Assembly (NCBI GenBank): GCA_035489435.1
Contig: DATHKG010000111.1
DNA from: DATHKG01 sp035489435
Lineage (GTDB): Bacteria; Bacteroidota; Bacteroidia; Chitinophagales; Chitinophagaceae
Length of the DNA stretch: 64,000 nt
Strand: one strand, 5' to 3'
The position numbers and the translations under genes are program-made. Positions 35,780 through 45,152 of the stretch are shown here, in pieces. Below the pieces are notes generated by a model, which had not been told where the DNA came from, searched no databases, and was given only the letters and a program-made list of their open reading frames with translations. Each line of letters opens with the position of its first letter. Within the stretch, counting starts at the first letter, position 1.

Positions 35780-36277
35780 ATGGTCATCAACGCATTCATG
35801 AGTTTCTTCGACAAAGCCGACGGCGAGTCCATCCAAAAGGGCAAAGAAAAATGGATCGAGATCCAGGCTTGGGACTGGGAAGTAGAAGCGGAGTCGAGTT
35901 GGACCAGGGGTGGCGGCGCAAGCGTCGGCAAGCCGAATCCCGGTAAACTGAATTTCGAGCACCGGTTCGATACTTCTTCCATCGTTATCCTCGGCTATAT
36001 TTGCTCCGGCAAAGCCTTCCCGAAGTGCGAGCTGCAGATGTTGAAAGCGGGCAGTAAAGATATCCCCGAAACCTATTTTACGATGCTGCTGGAAGGTGTC
36101 TACATTACGAAGGTGTCGAACGCCGGGACGGAGGAAGGCAATGTGATGCAGCGCGTCGAAATGGTGTTCAAGACTGTGAAGATTGAATACAAGATCCAGG
36201 ACAATAAAGGATCGCTGAGCATCGCCAGGACCTATAACTGGGATATCCCGGCAGGCACTGCTTCCCCCTCTGCCTGA
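35780..36277 (+). CDS. Orphan Hcp-type tube protein
   Basis: The ATG at 35780 gives 165 residues (MVINAFMSFFDKADGES at the start); an upstream ATG adds 17 residues unlike the family. Hcp features are KEKWIEIQAWDWEVEAESSW, FEHRFDTSSIVILGYICSGKAFP and TYFTMLLEGVYITKV. Hcp hexamers form the inner tube of type VI secretion or related contractile systems. No sheath, baseplate or ATPase gene is nearby, and the gene is visibly richer in G+C than its neighbours, which suggests recent acquisition or an effector carrier role. Confidence 0.8.
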   Translation: MVINAFMSFFDKADGESIQKGKEKWIEIQAWDWEVEAESSWTRGGGASVGKPNPGKLNFEHRFDTSSIVILGYICSGKAFPKCELQMLKAGSKDIPETYFTMLLEGVYITKVSNAGTEEGNVMQRVEMVFKTVKIEYKIQDNKGSLSIARTYNWDIPAGTASPSA

Positions 36278-36310
36278 GTTTAGTGTCATTTTTTATTGGT
36301 TCGTACAGGC

Positions 36311-37414
36311 CTATTTTCCCAGCATATTTTTCAATACAGCAAAATCAACTGCTTTCACTATATCAGTCATGAATTTTGTTGCTATGGGTTCCTTGTGATT
36401 GCCGCTTACATGTACCCAAAAAAACTGCGGTGATGATTTATGTAATTTTTTATTAAAATATCCGGGGTTTGGCTTGATGAGTATCTTTCCAAATGGGTCA
36501 TTTGCATCAGTGAATAGATAAGATAAATGGTCATTGGGGTCCGTTTTCACAATGGCTTGTTTGTTCAATTCATCTGCCGGGATTTTAAGTTGCGTTTCAA
36601 TTTTATCAAATGCCGGTTTAATTTCTTTTTCATTATCAGAAAGTAATTTTTCGTACCGCTCTTTGATGGGCTGGTAGTCCATTCTCATATACTCTTTTAA
36701 TTTTTCAGGATCGGTTTTGAACTCAGCTTCTTTATATTTTTTTCCTATTTCGTTGTTGTTTAGTACATCTTTAAAGCCAGAGGATGACTGAAGCATTTGA
36801 TTTGACAGTGCGAGTTTTCTTTTTTCCAAAAACTCTTTTTTTGTTACATAGGCAAAGGGAAGTTTACCGTTGTGAGTAATCAACCAGGCATTACTTTTAC
36901 CAGTCATGCCAAAGCCCAGACTGACATCCGTTTCTTTAAAATACCAATAACCATCTTTTTCAACCGGCATAAAATTTAAAACATTGAATCCTTCGGCTGA
37001 TAATCTGTCTCCTTGTGCCGTGTCATAAATCTCAGCATCAAAAATATTGGTACTGATAGAAAAATAGGTTGAAGTTTCGTGAGCTGTTCTGATAGTATTG
37101 CCTTCGCAATAATAGTTTAATGGAATGATACTATAGCTATAACCATTGGGTTGCCAGTTTAGCGAAGGGGATCCATAATTTTCATGAAAAACAGCATCTA
37201 CACCCATAGGAGCATATGATGATTTTATCATCCTATTTATAGATGCTAAAACCTCTTTATTTTTAGCCAGGTCTTCAGCTTTTAATCCCCTTCCGCCAGC
37301 CGGCGAGTCTGCTTTTAATATACCCATTGTTTTAACTAATAATTCGCTATTGCAATCCTGTGCGTTTGCTGATATTGTAAAAAGAATGGCGCTTATAAAT
37401 AATGAAAATTTCAT
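36311..37414 (-). CDS. Secreted protein of unknown function
   Basis: A 367-residue protein with a signal peptide (MKFSLFISAILFTISANAQ) and a soluble, charged mature part. No family recognised. The sequence contains PNGYSYSIIPLNYYCEGN and LINPN-like loops and no repeats. It starts 5 bp after the stop of the larger TPR protein gene, so the two are almost certainly one operon and may work together in the periplasm or outside the cell. Confidence 0.65.
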   Translation of the reverse strand: MKFSLFISAILFTISANAQDCNSELLVKTMGILKADSPAGGRGLKAEDLAKNKEVLASINRMIKSSYAPMGVDAVFHENYGSPSLNWQPNGYSYSIIPLNYYCEGNTIRTAHETSTYFSISTNIFDAEIYDTAQGDRLSAEGFNVLNFMPVEKDGYWYFKETDVSLGFGMTGKSNAWLITHNGKLPFAYVTKKEFLEKRKLALSNQMLQSSSGFKDVLNNNEIGKKYKEAEFKTDPEKLKEYMRMDYQPIKERYEKLLSDNEKEIKPAFDKIETQLKIPADELNKQAIVKTDPNDHLSYLFTDANDPFGKILIKPNPGYFNKKLHKSSPQFFWVHVSGNHKEPIATKFMTDIVKAVDFAVLKNMLGK

Positions 37415-37419
37415 GATTT

Positions 37420-39558
37420 TTACTGTATCTGTTTAGTGATTCCACTTAAAAGCCCTGTACTTTCTATCGATGACTTCCCGCTGATAATACTAACCTGCCC
37501 TTTCACGCCAACTTCTACCGACAGATCACTAACACCGACACCCGCCATACTACCGTCTTTAATAATGTCAGTTCCGACACTCACCCCTGCTGAAGTTTTT
37601 ATAACAACATCGCTAATACCATTGCGGTCAATTTCTACACCCAGTGCTGCGCCAATGGAGGCTTCTGCTTTGAGAGGGCCAACATCTATACCAGCGCTTG
37701 CACCAACACCTACTTCAATAGAGCAACTCATAAATTGATCACCAAAAGTTTCTTTATCCATGTCTTGCTTTAATCCGAGCTTAACCATTTTCAAATCCAA
37801 TTGGGTAGTCATCCTGCCGCAGTCGACATTGATTGTACCTGGCCCGAGTGTTAATTGGCTGTGGTATTCGCAATGCACGTCATCGAATGCTACAAGTTTG
37901 AATGGTTTCTCCTTTACCACTACTTCCCCCTGGCACCAGTTGCTTTCATTTTTGAACATTACCTTCTGCCCATGGATTGAACCTAACCAGGTGATTTTTG
38001 CCTGTACTTTGGCCACTTCAAATTCCTCCGGCCACATGGTATACTGGTAATAGTACACTTCGTCATTCAGTTTCCTGCGTAAGAAATTCAGGTAGACCCT
38101 GGAGGTTTGTTCCAGGCTCTGATTGGTTGAAGTCAAAAAGATATTCAATGCATCATTCTCATCTTTGCAGGCATCTTTGAATGGGTTAGGTTTTCCCTCA
38201 CCAAACTTGTCTTCATATTTTTCCCTAACAGATACGAGCCGTTGAGAAAGATTTTTTTCGGCTTGCTCCGTGTTAAGATATACGTTTCCAAGGGCCACTA
38301 CTTTCTGTTGATAGGAATTGGCAAGTTGGCCATCCTTTCCATCAACAAGGTATTTTAATTTTACCATAGCCATCGGTGCAAGAGGAGGAAACGGATCAAC
38401 CCATTTGCCTTTTTGACCAGCTTGAAGTAATTGCGTTAAGCGTTTCTGGTTGGCGGCAGTCATCTCAGCTTCCAATTTTGTCTGTTGACCCCGCAGGGCA
38501 TTCATTTCATCCTGACATGCTGCTTTAAAAACACTCCATTCCTTTTCTAATAATTCGCTGAGAGCTACATCTTGTGGATAATCGGGCCACCTGAACTTTT
38601 CCAATCCCAAAACATCGGCAGGCATAGGACGATTCCAATTCAAGTCATCGCTTTTTAATTTGTAGCCCAATTTATTCAGACGGTCTTCCTTTTTAAGGGT
38701 GTACCCTTTTTTAACGCTGCGTTTGGCGGTTTCTATTGCCGCAGCTTTGTTGCCTTTACTTTCCTCAATAAATGATTTGGTATAGTTTGCTTGCGGATGA
38801 TAAGCATACAATCGAATGCCACTGTCTAAATAAGCATTGGCTTTATCGATATCACCCAGGCCAAACCATGCCTGACCAATGTTGTTGAGAACGGTGCTGT
38901 TTTTGGGAAATTGCCTGTTGACATAATTCAATATGGGAATAGAAAGTTGTTCCCCTCCGCTCATGGATAACATCGAAGCGTAATTGTTTAGATTGTCTGT
39001 ATTTTGCGGATTATCCTGGCAAGCTTTACCCATTACATAAAGGGCGAGCTCTGCCTTTCCCATCATCCAAAGACCTGCAGCAGTGTTACCGGTGGCTACA
39101 TCAGAATTATATTGAGCCTTTATCAATTTGTAAACTTCTTCACCCTTGGTTTTTGATGCCGGTTTTAATTGCATGAATACTTTGCCATGAGCAGTCAATA
39201 TGAATGCAGCCATCGTAACATTGGTAATTGGTGTTTTTGAAATGCTGGCAATTCGGCTAACATCTTTTATCGGGACAATCCTGTTTTCATCCTCATAGGC
39301 TTTTTGTAGCTGGCCATCTTTTATGCCTGCAACTGTTTTTTGTATAACTTTCATATCGGGCATTTTTATACCCATACTGTCCATTGCCTTTTTATCTTCG
39401 GCACTCATGCCGTCCATGGCTCCCTGCATCTCTTTCATCATGCCCTGGATTTCTTTTTGGGTAGGAGGTTTTTCTTCCGCCTTCTGTTTGGGTTTTGTTT
39501 GCGCAAATGAAACAGTCGCTGCAAGAAGAACCGTTGATATAAGAAGATATTTCATCAA
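37420..39558 (-). CDS. Secreted TPR-like protein with glycine-rich C-terminus
   Basis: A 712-residue protein with a signal peptide (MMKYLLISTVLLAATVSFAQ). A charged, methionine-rich region follows (about 30-80, KEMQGAMDGMSAEDKKAMDS), then TPR-like helices (about 160-290, with NNIGQAWFGLGDIDKANAYLDSG) and coiled-coil stretches. The C-terminal 110 residues are Gly/Val/Ala-rich beta-like repeats (VGVGASAGIDVGPLKAEASI), unlike a usual TPR protein. It heads the two-gene operon with the unknown secreted protein. Function unknown. Confidence 0.68.
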   Translation of the reverse strand: MMKYLLISTVLLAATVSFAQTKPKQKAEEKPPTQKEIQGMMKEMQGAMDGMSAEDKKAMDSMGIKMPDMKVIQKTVAGIKDGQLQKAYEDENRIVPIKDVSRIASISKTPITNVTMAAFILTAHGKVFMQLKPASKTKGEEVYKLIKAQYNSDVATGNTAAGLWMMGKAELALYVMGKACQDNPQNTDNLNNYASMLSMSGGEQLSIPILNYVNRQFPKNSTVLNNIGQAWFGLGDIDKANAYLDSGIRLYAYHPQANYTKSFIEESKGNKAAAIETAKRSVKKGYTLKKEDRLNKLGYKLKSDDLNWNRPMPADVLGLEKFRWPDYPQDVALSELLEKEWSVFKAACQDEMNALRGQQTKLEAEMTAANQKRLTQLLQAGQKGKWVDPFPPLAPMAMVKLKYLVDGKDGQLANSYQQKVVALGNVYLNTEQAEKNLSQRLVSVREKYEDKFGEGKPNPFKDACKDENDALNIFLTSTNQSLEQTSRVYLNFLRRKLNDEVYYYQYTMWPEEFEVAKVQAKITWLGSIHGQKVMFKNESNWCQGEVVVKEKPFKLVAFDDVHCEYHSQLTLGPGTINVDCGRMTTQLDLKMVKLGLKQDMDKETFGDQFMSCSIEVGVGASAGIDVGPLKAEASIGAALGVEIDRNGISDVVIKTSAGVSVGTDIIKDGSMAGVGVSDLSVEVGVKGQVSIISGKSSIESTGLLSGITKQIQ

Positions 39559-39720
39559 TAAATTTTTAGAAACTAAAAATAGCAGGCTTTATAAACTTTC
39601 GTTATCCTGTAAAAACAGGATATTCTTATAAATCTAAAAAATCATGGAAAAACAGGAGAAGCGCGTTAATGGCTATTTCTTTTATTTGTAGAATGAATAG
39701 TAAAGTGATATTTTAACTGT

Positions 39721-41673
39721 ATGAGAATGATAATAATTATACCGTTATTCATCTTCTGTACTTTCCATTCTGTACAAGCCCAGCAGCATCTTGTTGACAG
39801 CATAACTAAAGAATTACAAGGGTCGATGACAGATACAAACAGGGCAGTTAGTATGATGCGCCTGGCCATAGACTATGAACTCGTAGATACTTCGAAAGCC
39901 CATAAGGCATACAGGGAAGCAATAAAATTCGCCAGCCAAAAGAACCTAAATTATAATTTGGGTCGTATTTATCAAAATCAGGCTGTTTTATTGGGTAATG
40001 GCGGCAACAATGTACAATCAATAGCAAGCCTGGATACAGCAATTGGTTTCTATCAAAAATCAGGTAATCCCAAAGCCATAAAATTTGAAGCAGGTGCATA
40101 TAGCGACATAGCGAGCAGGCTAAAAACCCAGAATGAGTTTAAGCAATCTGTACTATACTATTTAAAGGGTATTGCCATACTTGAGAAAGCTGGCTTAGAT
40201 GCTGAATTGGTTAATATCTACTGTAATGTTTCAACACTTTTTGGGGACATCAAAGAGTATAACAAGCAAAACGAATATGCACATAAAGCAGTCAGTACTG
40301 CAAAAAAAACCGGCGTACGTAATCACCTGTTTATGGCATATTTCATTCTCGCAAACGCCTATATCATGCAGGAAGACAATTTATCGGCAAAAACCTGCAT
40401 TGATAGTTCAAGCTTGTATTTTGACGAATCAGCTCATATTAACAGTGTAGATATAATCTTCGCTTATTACCTGATATCAGCCCAGGTTTTTAAAAAAATG
40501 AACCAGCCTGATTCTTCTTTTTTATATTTTCAGAAATGTCTTGACGTATCAAATAAATACGGCTATAGCTATGGGAAGGCTGAGTCTCAGTTGCAAATGG
40601 GAGCCATTGCCATTCTACAGAAAAAATATAAAAATGCGGAAACATATTTATTAACAGGGATACAAGAAGCTAAGGCCATTAATTACTTTGGCATGCTTGA
40701 TGAAGGCTATAAATACCTATCCGACATATACGCAGCAACAGGAAAGTATCAACAGGCTTACGAGTATTTTCAAAAATATAAAGACGCCAATGATTCAACA
40801 GTTAATCTTGATTCAAAAAAATACGCAACTGAATTAGAAAAAAAATATGAAACAGAGAAGAAAGATAAGCAAATCGTACTTCAGCAATCCCAATTGCAAA
40901 AAAGAAAAATCATAAATTATGTTCTCATCGGGTCAGCATCTGCTTTCCTGGTAATTGCTTTACTCACTTATCGTAATTATACACAAAAGCAGAAGCTGCA
41001 ACAGCAGCGTATAAATGAATTAGAAACCCAGCAACAATTAACCGCCACCGAAGCAGTGCTAAAAGGCGAAGAGCAGGAACGAACGAGGCTTGCAAGGGAT
41101 TTACACGATGGCCTTGGCGGAATGTTATCAGGAATAAAATATTCATTTAATAACATGAAAGGAAATTTAATCATGACGCCTGAAAATAACCAGGCTTTTG
41201 AACGCAGCATGGATATGCTGGATAGTTCAATAAAAGAAATGCGCCGGGTAGCACATAATATGATGCCCGAGGCGTTGGTGAAATTTGGTTTGGATACTGC
41301 ATTAAAAGATTTTTGTAACGAGATCAATCAATCAGGCGCATTGGAGGTTTCGTATCAATCCATAGGACTTGAAAATGCAGCTATAGAACAAACCACTTCG
41401 ATTACTGTTTATCGTATCGTACAGGAGTTACTCAACAATACCATGAAGCACGCAGCGGCTAAAACTGCTATTGTACAGGTAACTAAAAGTGATGGCCAGC
41501 TATCTGTTACGGTTGAAGATGATGGTAAAGGATTTGATACGTCCATTTTAAAACGCGCTACCGGAATTGGGTGGAGCAATATTCAAAATAGGGTAGAATT
41601 TCTAAAAGGTAATTTAGACGTACAATCATCAAAAGAAAAAGGCACTTCTGTTTTTATTGAATTGAGCATTTAG
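39721..41673 (+). CDS. TPR-containing sensor histidine kinase, NarX/DegS type
   Basis: A 650-residue sensor: signal peptide (MRMIIIIPLFIFCTFHSVQA), periplasmic TPR array (about 60-380), a membrane segment (about 401-420), a coiled coil, a HisKA_3 dimerisation domain with RTRLARDLHDGLGG (His 462) and a HATPase domain with IVQELLNNTMKHA (N box) and VEDDGKGFD (G1). It phosphorylates the NarL-type regulator encoded 36 bp downstream. The TPR region resembles that of the LytS-type sensor at 18.6 kb, but the kinase class differs. Confidence 0.93.
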   Translation: MRMIIIIPLFIFCTFHSVQAQQHLVDSITKELQGSMTDTNRAVSMMRLAIDYELVDTSKAHKAYREAIKFASQKNLNYNLGRIYQNQAVLLGNGGNNVQSIASLDTAIGFYQKSGNPKAIKFEAGAYSDIASRLKTQNEFKQSVLYYLKGIAILEKAGLDAELVNIYCNVSTLFGDIKEYNKQNEYAHKAVSTAKKTGVRNHLFMAYFILANAYIMQEDNLSAKTCIDSSSLYFDESAHINSVDIIFAYYLISAQVFKKMNQPDSSFLYFQKCLDVSNKYGYSYGKAESQLQMGAIAILQKKYKNAETYLLTGIQEAKAINYFGMLDEGYKYLSDIYAATGKYQQAYEYFQKYKDANDSTVNLDSKKYATELEKKYETEKKDKQIVLQQSQLQKRKIINYVLIGSASAFLVIALLTYRNYTQKQKLQQQRINELETQQQLTATEAVLKGEEQERTRLARDLHDGLGGMLSGIKYSFNNMKGNLIMTPENNQAFERSMDMLDSSIKEMRRVAHNMMPEALVKFGLDTALKDFCNEINQSGALEVSYQSIGLENAAIEQTTSITVYRIVQELLNNTMKHAAAKTAIVQVTKSDGQLSVTVEDDGKGFDTSILKRATGIGWSNIQNRVEFLKGNLDVQSSKEKGTSVFIELSI

Positions 41674-41709
41674 AAATTAAAATATGCTTTTTACTAAAAT
41701 AAGCCGGGC

Positions 41710-42333
41710 ATGGCAATAAAAGTTTTTATAGTAGATGATCACTATATGGTGATAGAAGGCATCCGTTCGTTGTTGCAAAATGAAACAGCTATCGAATGGA
41801 TGGGCCATGCCACCAATGCCGCATCCTGCCTTGCTTTTATAAAACAGCAAACACCAGATGTATTGTTGATGGATATTAACCTGCCCGATACAAGCGGCAT
41901 CGATTTATGCAGGGAAGTAAAAGAAAAATACCCGGTAATTCATATTTTGGGCTTAAGTACGTTTAACCAACAAAGCTTTATTGAAAAAATGCTTGCCAAC
42001 GGTGCTTCAGGATATGTCATTAAAAATGCTACTCAAAACGAACTGATGGAAGCCATACAGACGGTTGTAAAAGGTAAGCAGTATTTAAGTTTCGAAGCCG
42101 GTTTGGCAATTAAAAAACCTGATATTGAAAGTAACATTCCAATAATAACCCGCAGGGAAAAAGAAATACTGGGGCTTATTGCTGAAGGATTAACCAACAA
42201 TGAAATTGCCCAACAATTGTTTATCAGTATTACCACAGTTGATACACATCGAAAAAATATCCTGGCGAAATTTAAAGCCCGCAATATTGCATCGTTGATA
42301 AAAATGGCTATGCAGATGCGGATAATAAATTAA
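41710..42333 (+). CDS. NarL/LuxR-family response regulator
   Basis: A 207-residue regulator: receiver with DDHYMVIEGIRSLL, phosphoacceptor in LLMDINLPDTSG (Asp 55) and the Lys in GYVIKNATQNEL, then a LuxR-type helix-turn-helix (about 140-207, ITRREKEILGLIAEGLTNNE, TVDTHRKNI). It pairs with the preceding HisKA_3 sensor. A haloperoxidase gene converges from the right; a regulatory link is inference. Confidence 0.94.
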   Translation: MAIKVFIVDDHYMVIEGIRSLLQNETAIEWMGHATNAASCLAFIKQQTPDVLLMDINLPDTSGIDLCREVKEKYPVIHILGLSTFNQQSFIEKMLANGASGYVIKNATQNELMEAIQTVVKGKQYLSFEAGLAIKKPDIESNIPIITRREKEILGLIAEGLTNNEIAQQLFISITTVDTHRKNILAKFKARNIASLIKMAMQMRIIN

Positions 42334-42383
42334 ATTGTACGATACACCGGGAAACAACACTCTCATAATACATCATGTTACAA

Positions 42384-43733
42384 TCATTTCCCCTTATTAA
42401 ACCGGATATGCTGGTTCATATAGTTTGCGATACCATCTCCCAAATGATTGCCAGCAGTTATGGAGAACCGGTAGTGAAGACCGCCCAGGACTCTTGAGTT
42501 TCCGGCTTCGGTTGCTGCATGTGTAAATGATTTATATGTTCTTGCAGGCAGCGAAAGGAAATCATAAGTATGGTCGGTAAAAGAATAATTGTCCCCAAAC
42601 TCCTGAGTAAGGACAGCCGCAGCAGGCGCCGAAAAACTGGAGTGTGCTGATGGATATTCCGGATGATTCGGTGTGGTGATAAAGGAATTCCAATTTTTCT
42701 GTGGTGATATTATTGCATTGATATAAGTAACGGGACGCAGCAGATTGTATTCGTATTTTGCTTTCCAGCAGCTAATGCGGGCATCGCTTTGCGTGATACC
42801 CATTTTTGCAAATACAAGGGCGGCCTTGTCCAGCATAGCACGGCTTCCTTCCTGGTTCAGCACCTGCAGAAAAATAGAAAGCCAGTGTGCATGTCCACCT
42901 CCAGGCACATCTCTCCAAAACAGCACCTGTGCCTGCTCGTCACTGCTAACGCTATTCCGTAAATCATAAACTTCTTTTACATATCCATAAAATGCTGATT
43001 TGGGATCGCCAGAATAAGCTGGTGGTGAGGATAGCTGCGTTGCCTTTACACTGCCTGCCATCAACGGACGGTTAAGACCCCAATAAGGTCGCTGTGGTGA
43101 TAAAAAACCGGGCGGTGTTCTTTGCCATTGCCCTTCGCCCAAGGGAAGAACATAAGCAGGATTTGCGGTAATATAACCATCAGTAAGCGCCCAGTTAAAA
43201 ACCCGCGCGGCTATTTCCGTGCCAAAAGCCTTTGATCGCTCAAAAATAGTTGCATCGACTTCTGTTTTATAAATTGCGTTTAATGTCTCTTCCAATAGGG
43301 TGATGGAATCTTTACCGCCCTGCGTAATGCTATCCAGGTAAAACTTTTTTGTCATAGCCGCTAACACAGCATTGGCGCAAGTGGGCCAATGGTAATCTTT
43401 ATTGTGTTCTCTGATGGGCAATGCCGGCATTTCGTTTAATTGCCCTGATAAGCATTGATAAGAGGGCATACCGGGAACAACTGCTTCGTATAACGCTATG
43501 CTGCTGTATGCCCAATGATGCATCATGACAAAGTTGTTAAGCTTTGTTTCGTTGCTTCTCAATAATTGCAGATCCAGTTTTATCCATTCCTTCAAAACGT
43601 CAGAGGAATAGGTTTTGGTCAAATTGCCATGATCGTTTGTATGATCGTTGTCCCGTTTTTGACAGGATATGAGCAAAACAAATGTGGATAGAAGCAGAAA
43701 CAAATTGATGAATGACCTGGAATTGTATTTCAT
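42384..43733 (-). CDS. Vanadium-dependent haloperoxidase-like lipoprotein, catalytic motifs intact
   Basis: A 449-residue lipoprotein (LLISC, Cys 24) of the vanadium haloperoxidase/PAP2 superfamily. All three pocket motifs are present: KYEYNLLRP, HPEYPSAHSS with the acid-base histidine (His 364) and SRVLGGLHYRFS with the vanadate-ligand histidine. Such enzymes oxidise halides with hydrogen peroxide or act as phosphatases; which applies here is not decidable. Same length and alignment as the copy at 21.3 kb, which lacks His 364. It shares its upstream region with the divergent LytS/LytTR operon. Confidence 0.85.
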   Translation of the reverse strand: MKYNSRSFINLFLLLSTFVLLISCQKRDNDHTNDHGNLTKTYSSDVLKEWIKLDLQLLRSNETKLNNFVMMHHWAYSSIALYEAVVPGMPSYQCLSGQLNEMPALPIREHNKDYHWPTCANAVLAAMTKKFYLDSITQGGKDSITLLEETLNAIYKTEVDATIFERSKAFGTEIAARVFNWALTDGYITANPAYVLPLGEGQWQRTPPGFLSPQRPYWGLNRPLMAGSVKATQLSSPPAYSGDPKSAFYGYVKEVYDLRNSVSSDEQAQVLFWRDVPGGGHAHWLSIFLQVLNQEGSRAMLDKAALVFAKMGITQSDARISCWKAKYEYNLLRPVTYINAIISPQKNWNSFITTPNHPEYPSAHSSFSAPAAAVLTQEFGDNYSFTDHTYDFLSLPARTYKSFTHAATEAGNSRVLGGLHYRFSITAGNHLGDGIANYMNQHIRFNKGK

Positions 43734-43893
43734 AACTTTTCGTTTAGGATGAGCTTGTCAATGCAGTCTTTTTATGAAGGAAAATCATTCCTGGCGGCTG
43801 CGTTTTATTGCAATGAAAAGTTAGCAAGTAAATTATCCCTTCTTCTTCCCGATCGCTTAGTGTAGAAGTTTCCAAAAATAAAACCACAGTTGC

Positions 43894-43925
43894 TTCTCAA
43901 ATAAACCTGTTGGTTCTCAAGTAAA
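43894..43925 (+). promoter_or_regulatory. Two-turn direct repeat, possible LytTR operator
   Basis: TTCTCAAATAAA (43894-43905) and TTCTCAAGTAAA (43914-43925) are direct repeats starting 20 bp apart, roughly the spacing of LytTR half-sites. They lie in the divergent region shared by the haloperoxidase gene and the LytS/LytTR operon. Confidence 0.4.
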
Positions 43926-44039
43926 TTGAGAGGCATTTATCAGCTGTTTGTCGAAAATAAATACCGTCTGTCTTATTTGTATCCTGGAAGGCTGCACATT
44001 CTGTACTTAATTCTAACTTTGTAATAGAAAGCCAGCACG

Positions 44040-45152
44040 ATGAACGTTTCTAAAGCCAACGATCTTTTGATGTCACCAAAATATAGGGTATTGCGGCACC
44101 TTATTTTCTGGATCATACATACAGTGCTCGTTTCCTTTGTCTGGCAAAACTTAGGGCGTAGTTTCGAACGGAATATTTATCAAGGCTTGTTTTGGGTACC
44201 GGTGCGAATGCTCTATTGTTATCCGCTTATCTATTGGGTATTGCCACGGTATTTGCTAAGAGGGAGATATGTTGTCTTTACGCTCATCATCCTCGCATGG
44301 GGAGTTGGCGGTTTGTTTCTTAACTATAGTTTCAGGGCATTTATTTTCATCCCATTGCAGGAAGCCCTGCATTTCAATCCCATAGACCGGAATCCATGGA
44401 ACGCCAATAGCTTCCTGGTATTAACTACCACTGCCGGCATTGTGTGCTTCATCTTTTTATTCAAACATTGGCTGATTAAGCAACAGATGTGGATACAGGC
44501 AGAAAAAGAAAAAGTAACAGCAGAACTTCAGTTGTTGAAAGCGCAGGTGCATCCTCATTTTCTTTTCAACACGCTTAATAATATTTATTCATTTTCAATT
44601 GATCAGTCGCCTGAAACACCTGGAATGATTTTAAGGCTGTCATCACTCCTGAGTTATATGCTTTATGATTGTAAAGCCGACGAAGTAATGCTGGAAAAGG
44701 AGGCAGCAGTAATGGAAGATTATATTGAATTAGAGAAAGCAAGATATGGCGACAAGATTGAGATATCGCTGAACATTGAGGGAGACATTAAAGACAAATA
44801 CATAGCTCCATTGTTAATATTGCCTTTCCTGGAGAATGCATTCAAGCACGGCACATCCGATCAACTGGAGAAGCCCTGGCTCAGTATGGATCTTGCTGTA
44901 AAGCAAAACATTTTGCGGTGTAAAATTGCCAACAGCAAAAACAACTATGTGCCATTCAGTACATCCGGCATCGGTATTCAAAATGTAAGAAAACGACTTC
45001 AGTTTATATATCCGGACAGACATGAATTAAAGACTTCTGATGAAGGAGACTTTTTTGTGGTATCCCTGCAGATAGAATTAATTCATCATGAAATGAAGTA
45101 TCGTGGGGCTTCACCGGCCGCAGTACCATCTACTCTAAATCTATTATCATGA
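44040..45152 (+). CDS. LytS-type sensor histidine kinase
   Basis: A 370-residue membrane sensor with about four membrane segments (to about residue 145, including LIFWIIHTVLVSFVW and VVFTLIILAWGVGGLFLNY), a short linker and a His_kinase domain: HPHFLFNTLNNIYSFS (from 171) and the ATP-binding LLILPFLENAFKHG and GIGIQNVRKRL. It has no large sensor domain, so the membrane part itself must sense. The stop overlaps the start of the LytTR regulator by four bases (ATGA), typical of coupled translation. A deleted second copy of the end of this gene is found at 56.9 kb. Confidence 0.93.
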   Translation: MNVSKANDLLMSPKYRVLRHLIFWIIHTVLVSFVWQNLGRSFERNIYQGLFWVPVRMLYCYPLIYWVLPRYLLRGRYVVFTLIILAWGVGGLFLNYSFRAFIFIPLQEALHFNPIDRNPWNANSFLVLTTTAGIVCFIFLFKHWLIKQQMWIQAEKEKVTAELQLLKAQVHPHFLFNTLNNIYSFSIDQSPETPGMILRLSSLLSYMLYDCKADEVMLEKEAAVMEDYIELEKARYGDKIEISLNIEGDIKDKYIAPLLILPFLENAFKHGTSDQLEKPWLSMDLAVKQNILRCKIANSKNNYVPFSTSGIGIQNVRKRLQFIYPDRHELKTSDEGDFFVVSLQIELIHHEMKYRGASPAAVPSTLNLLS

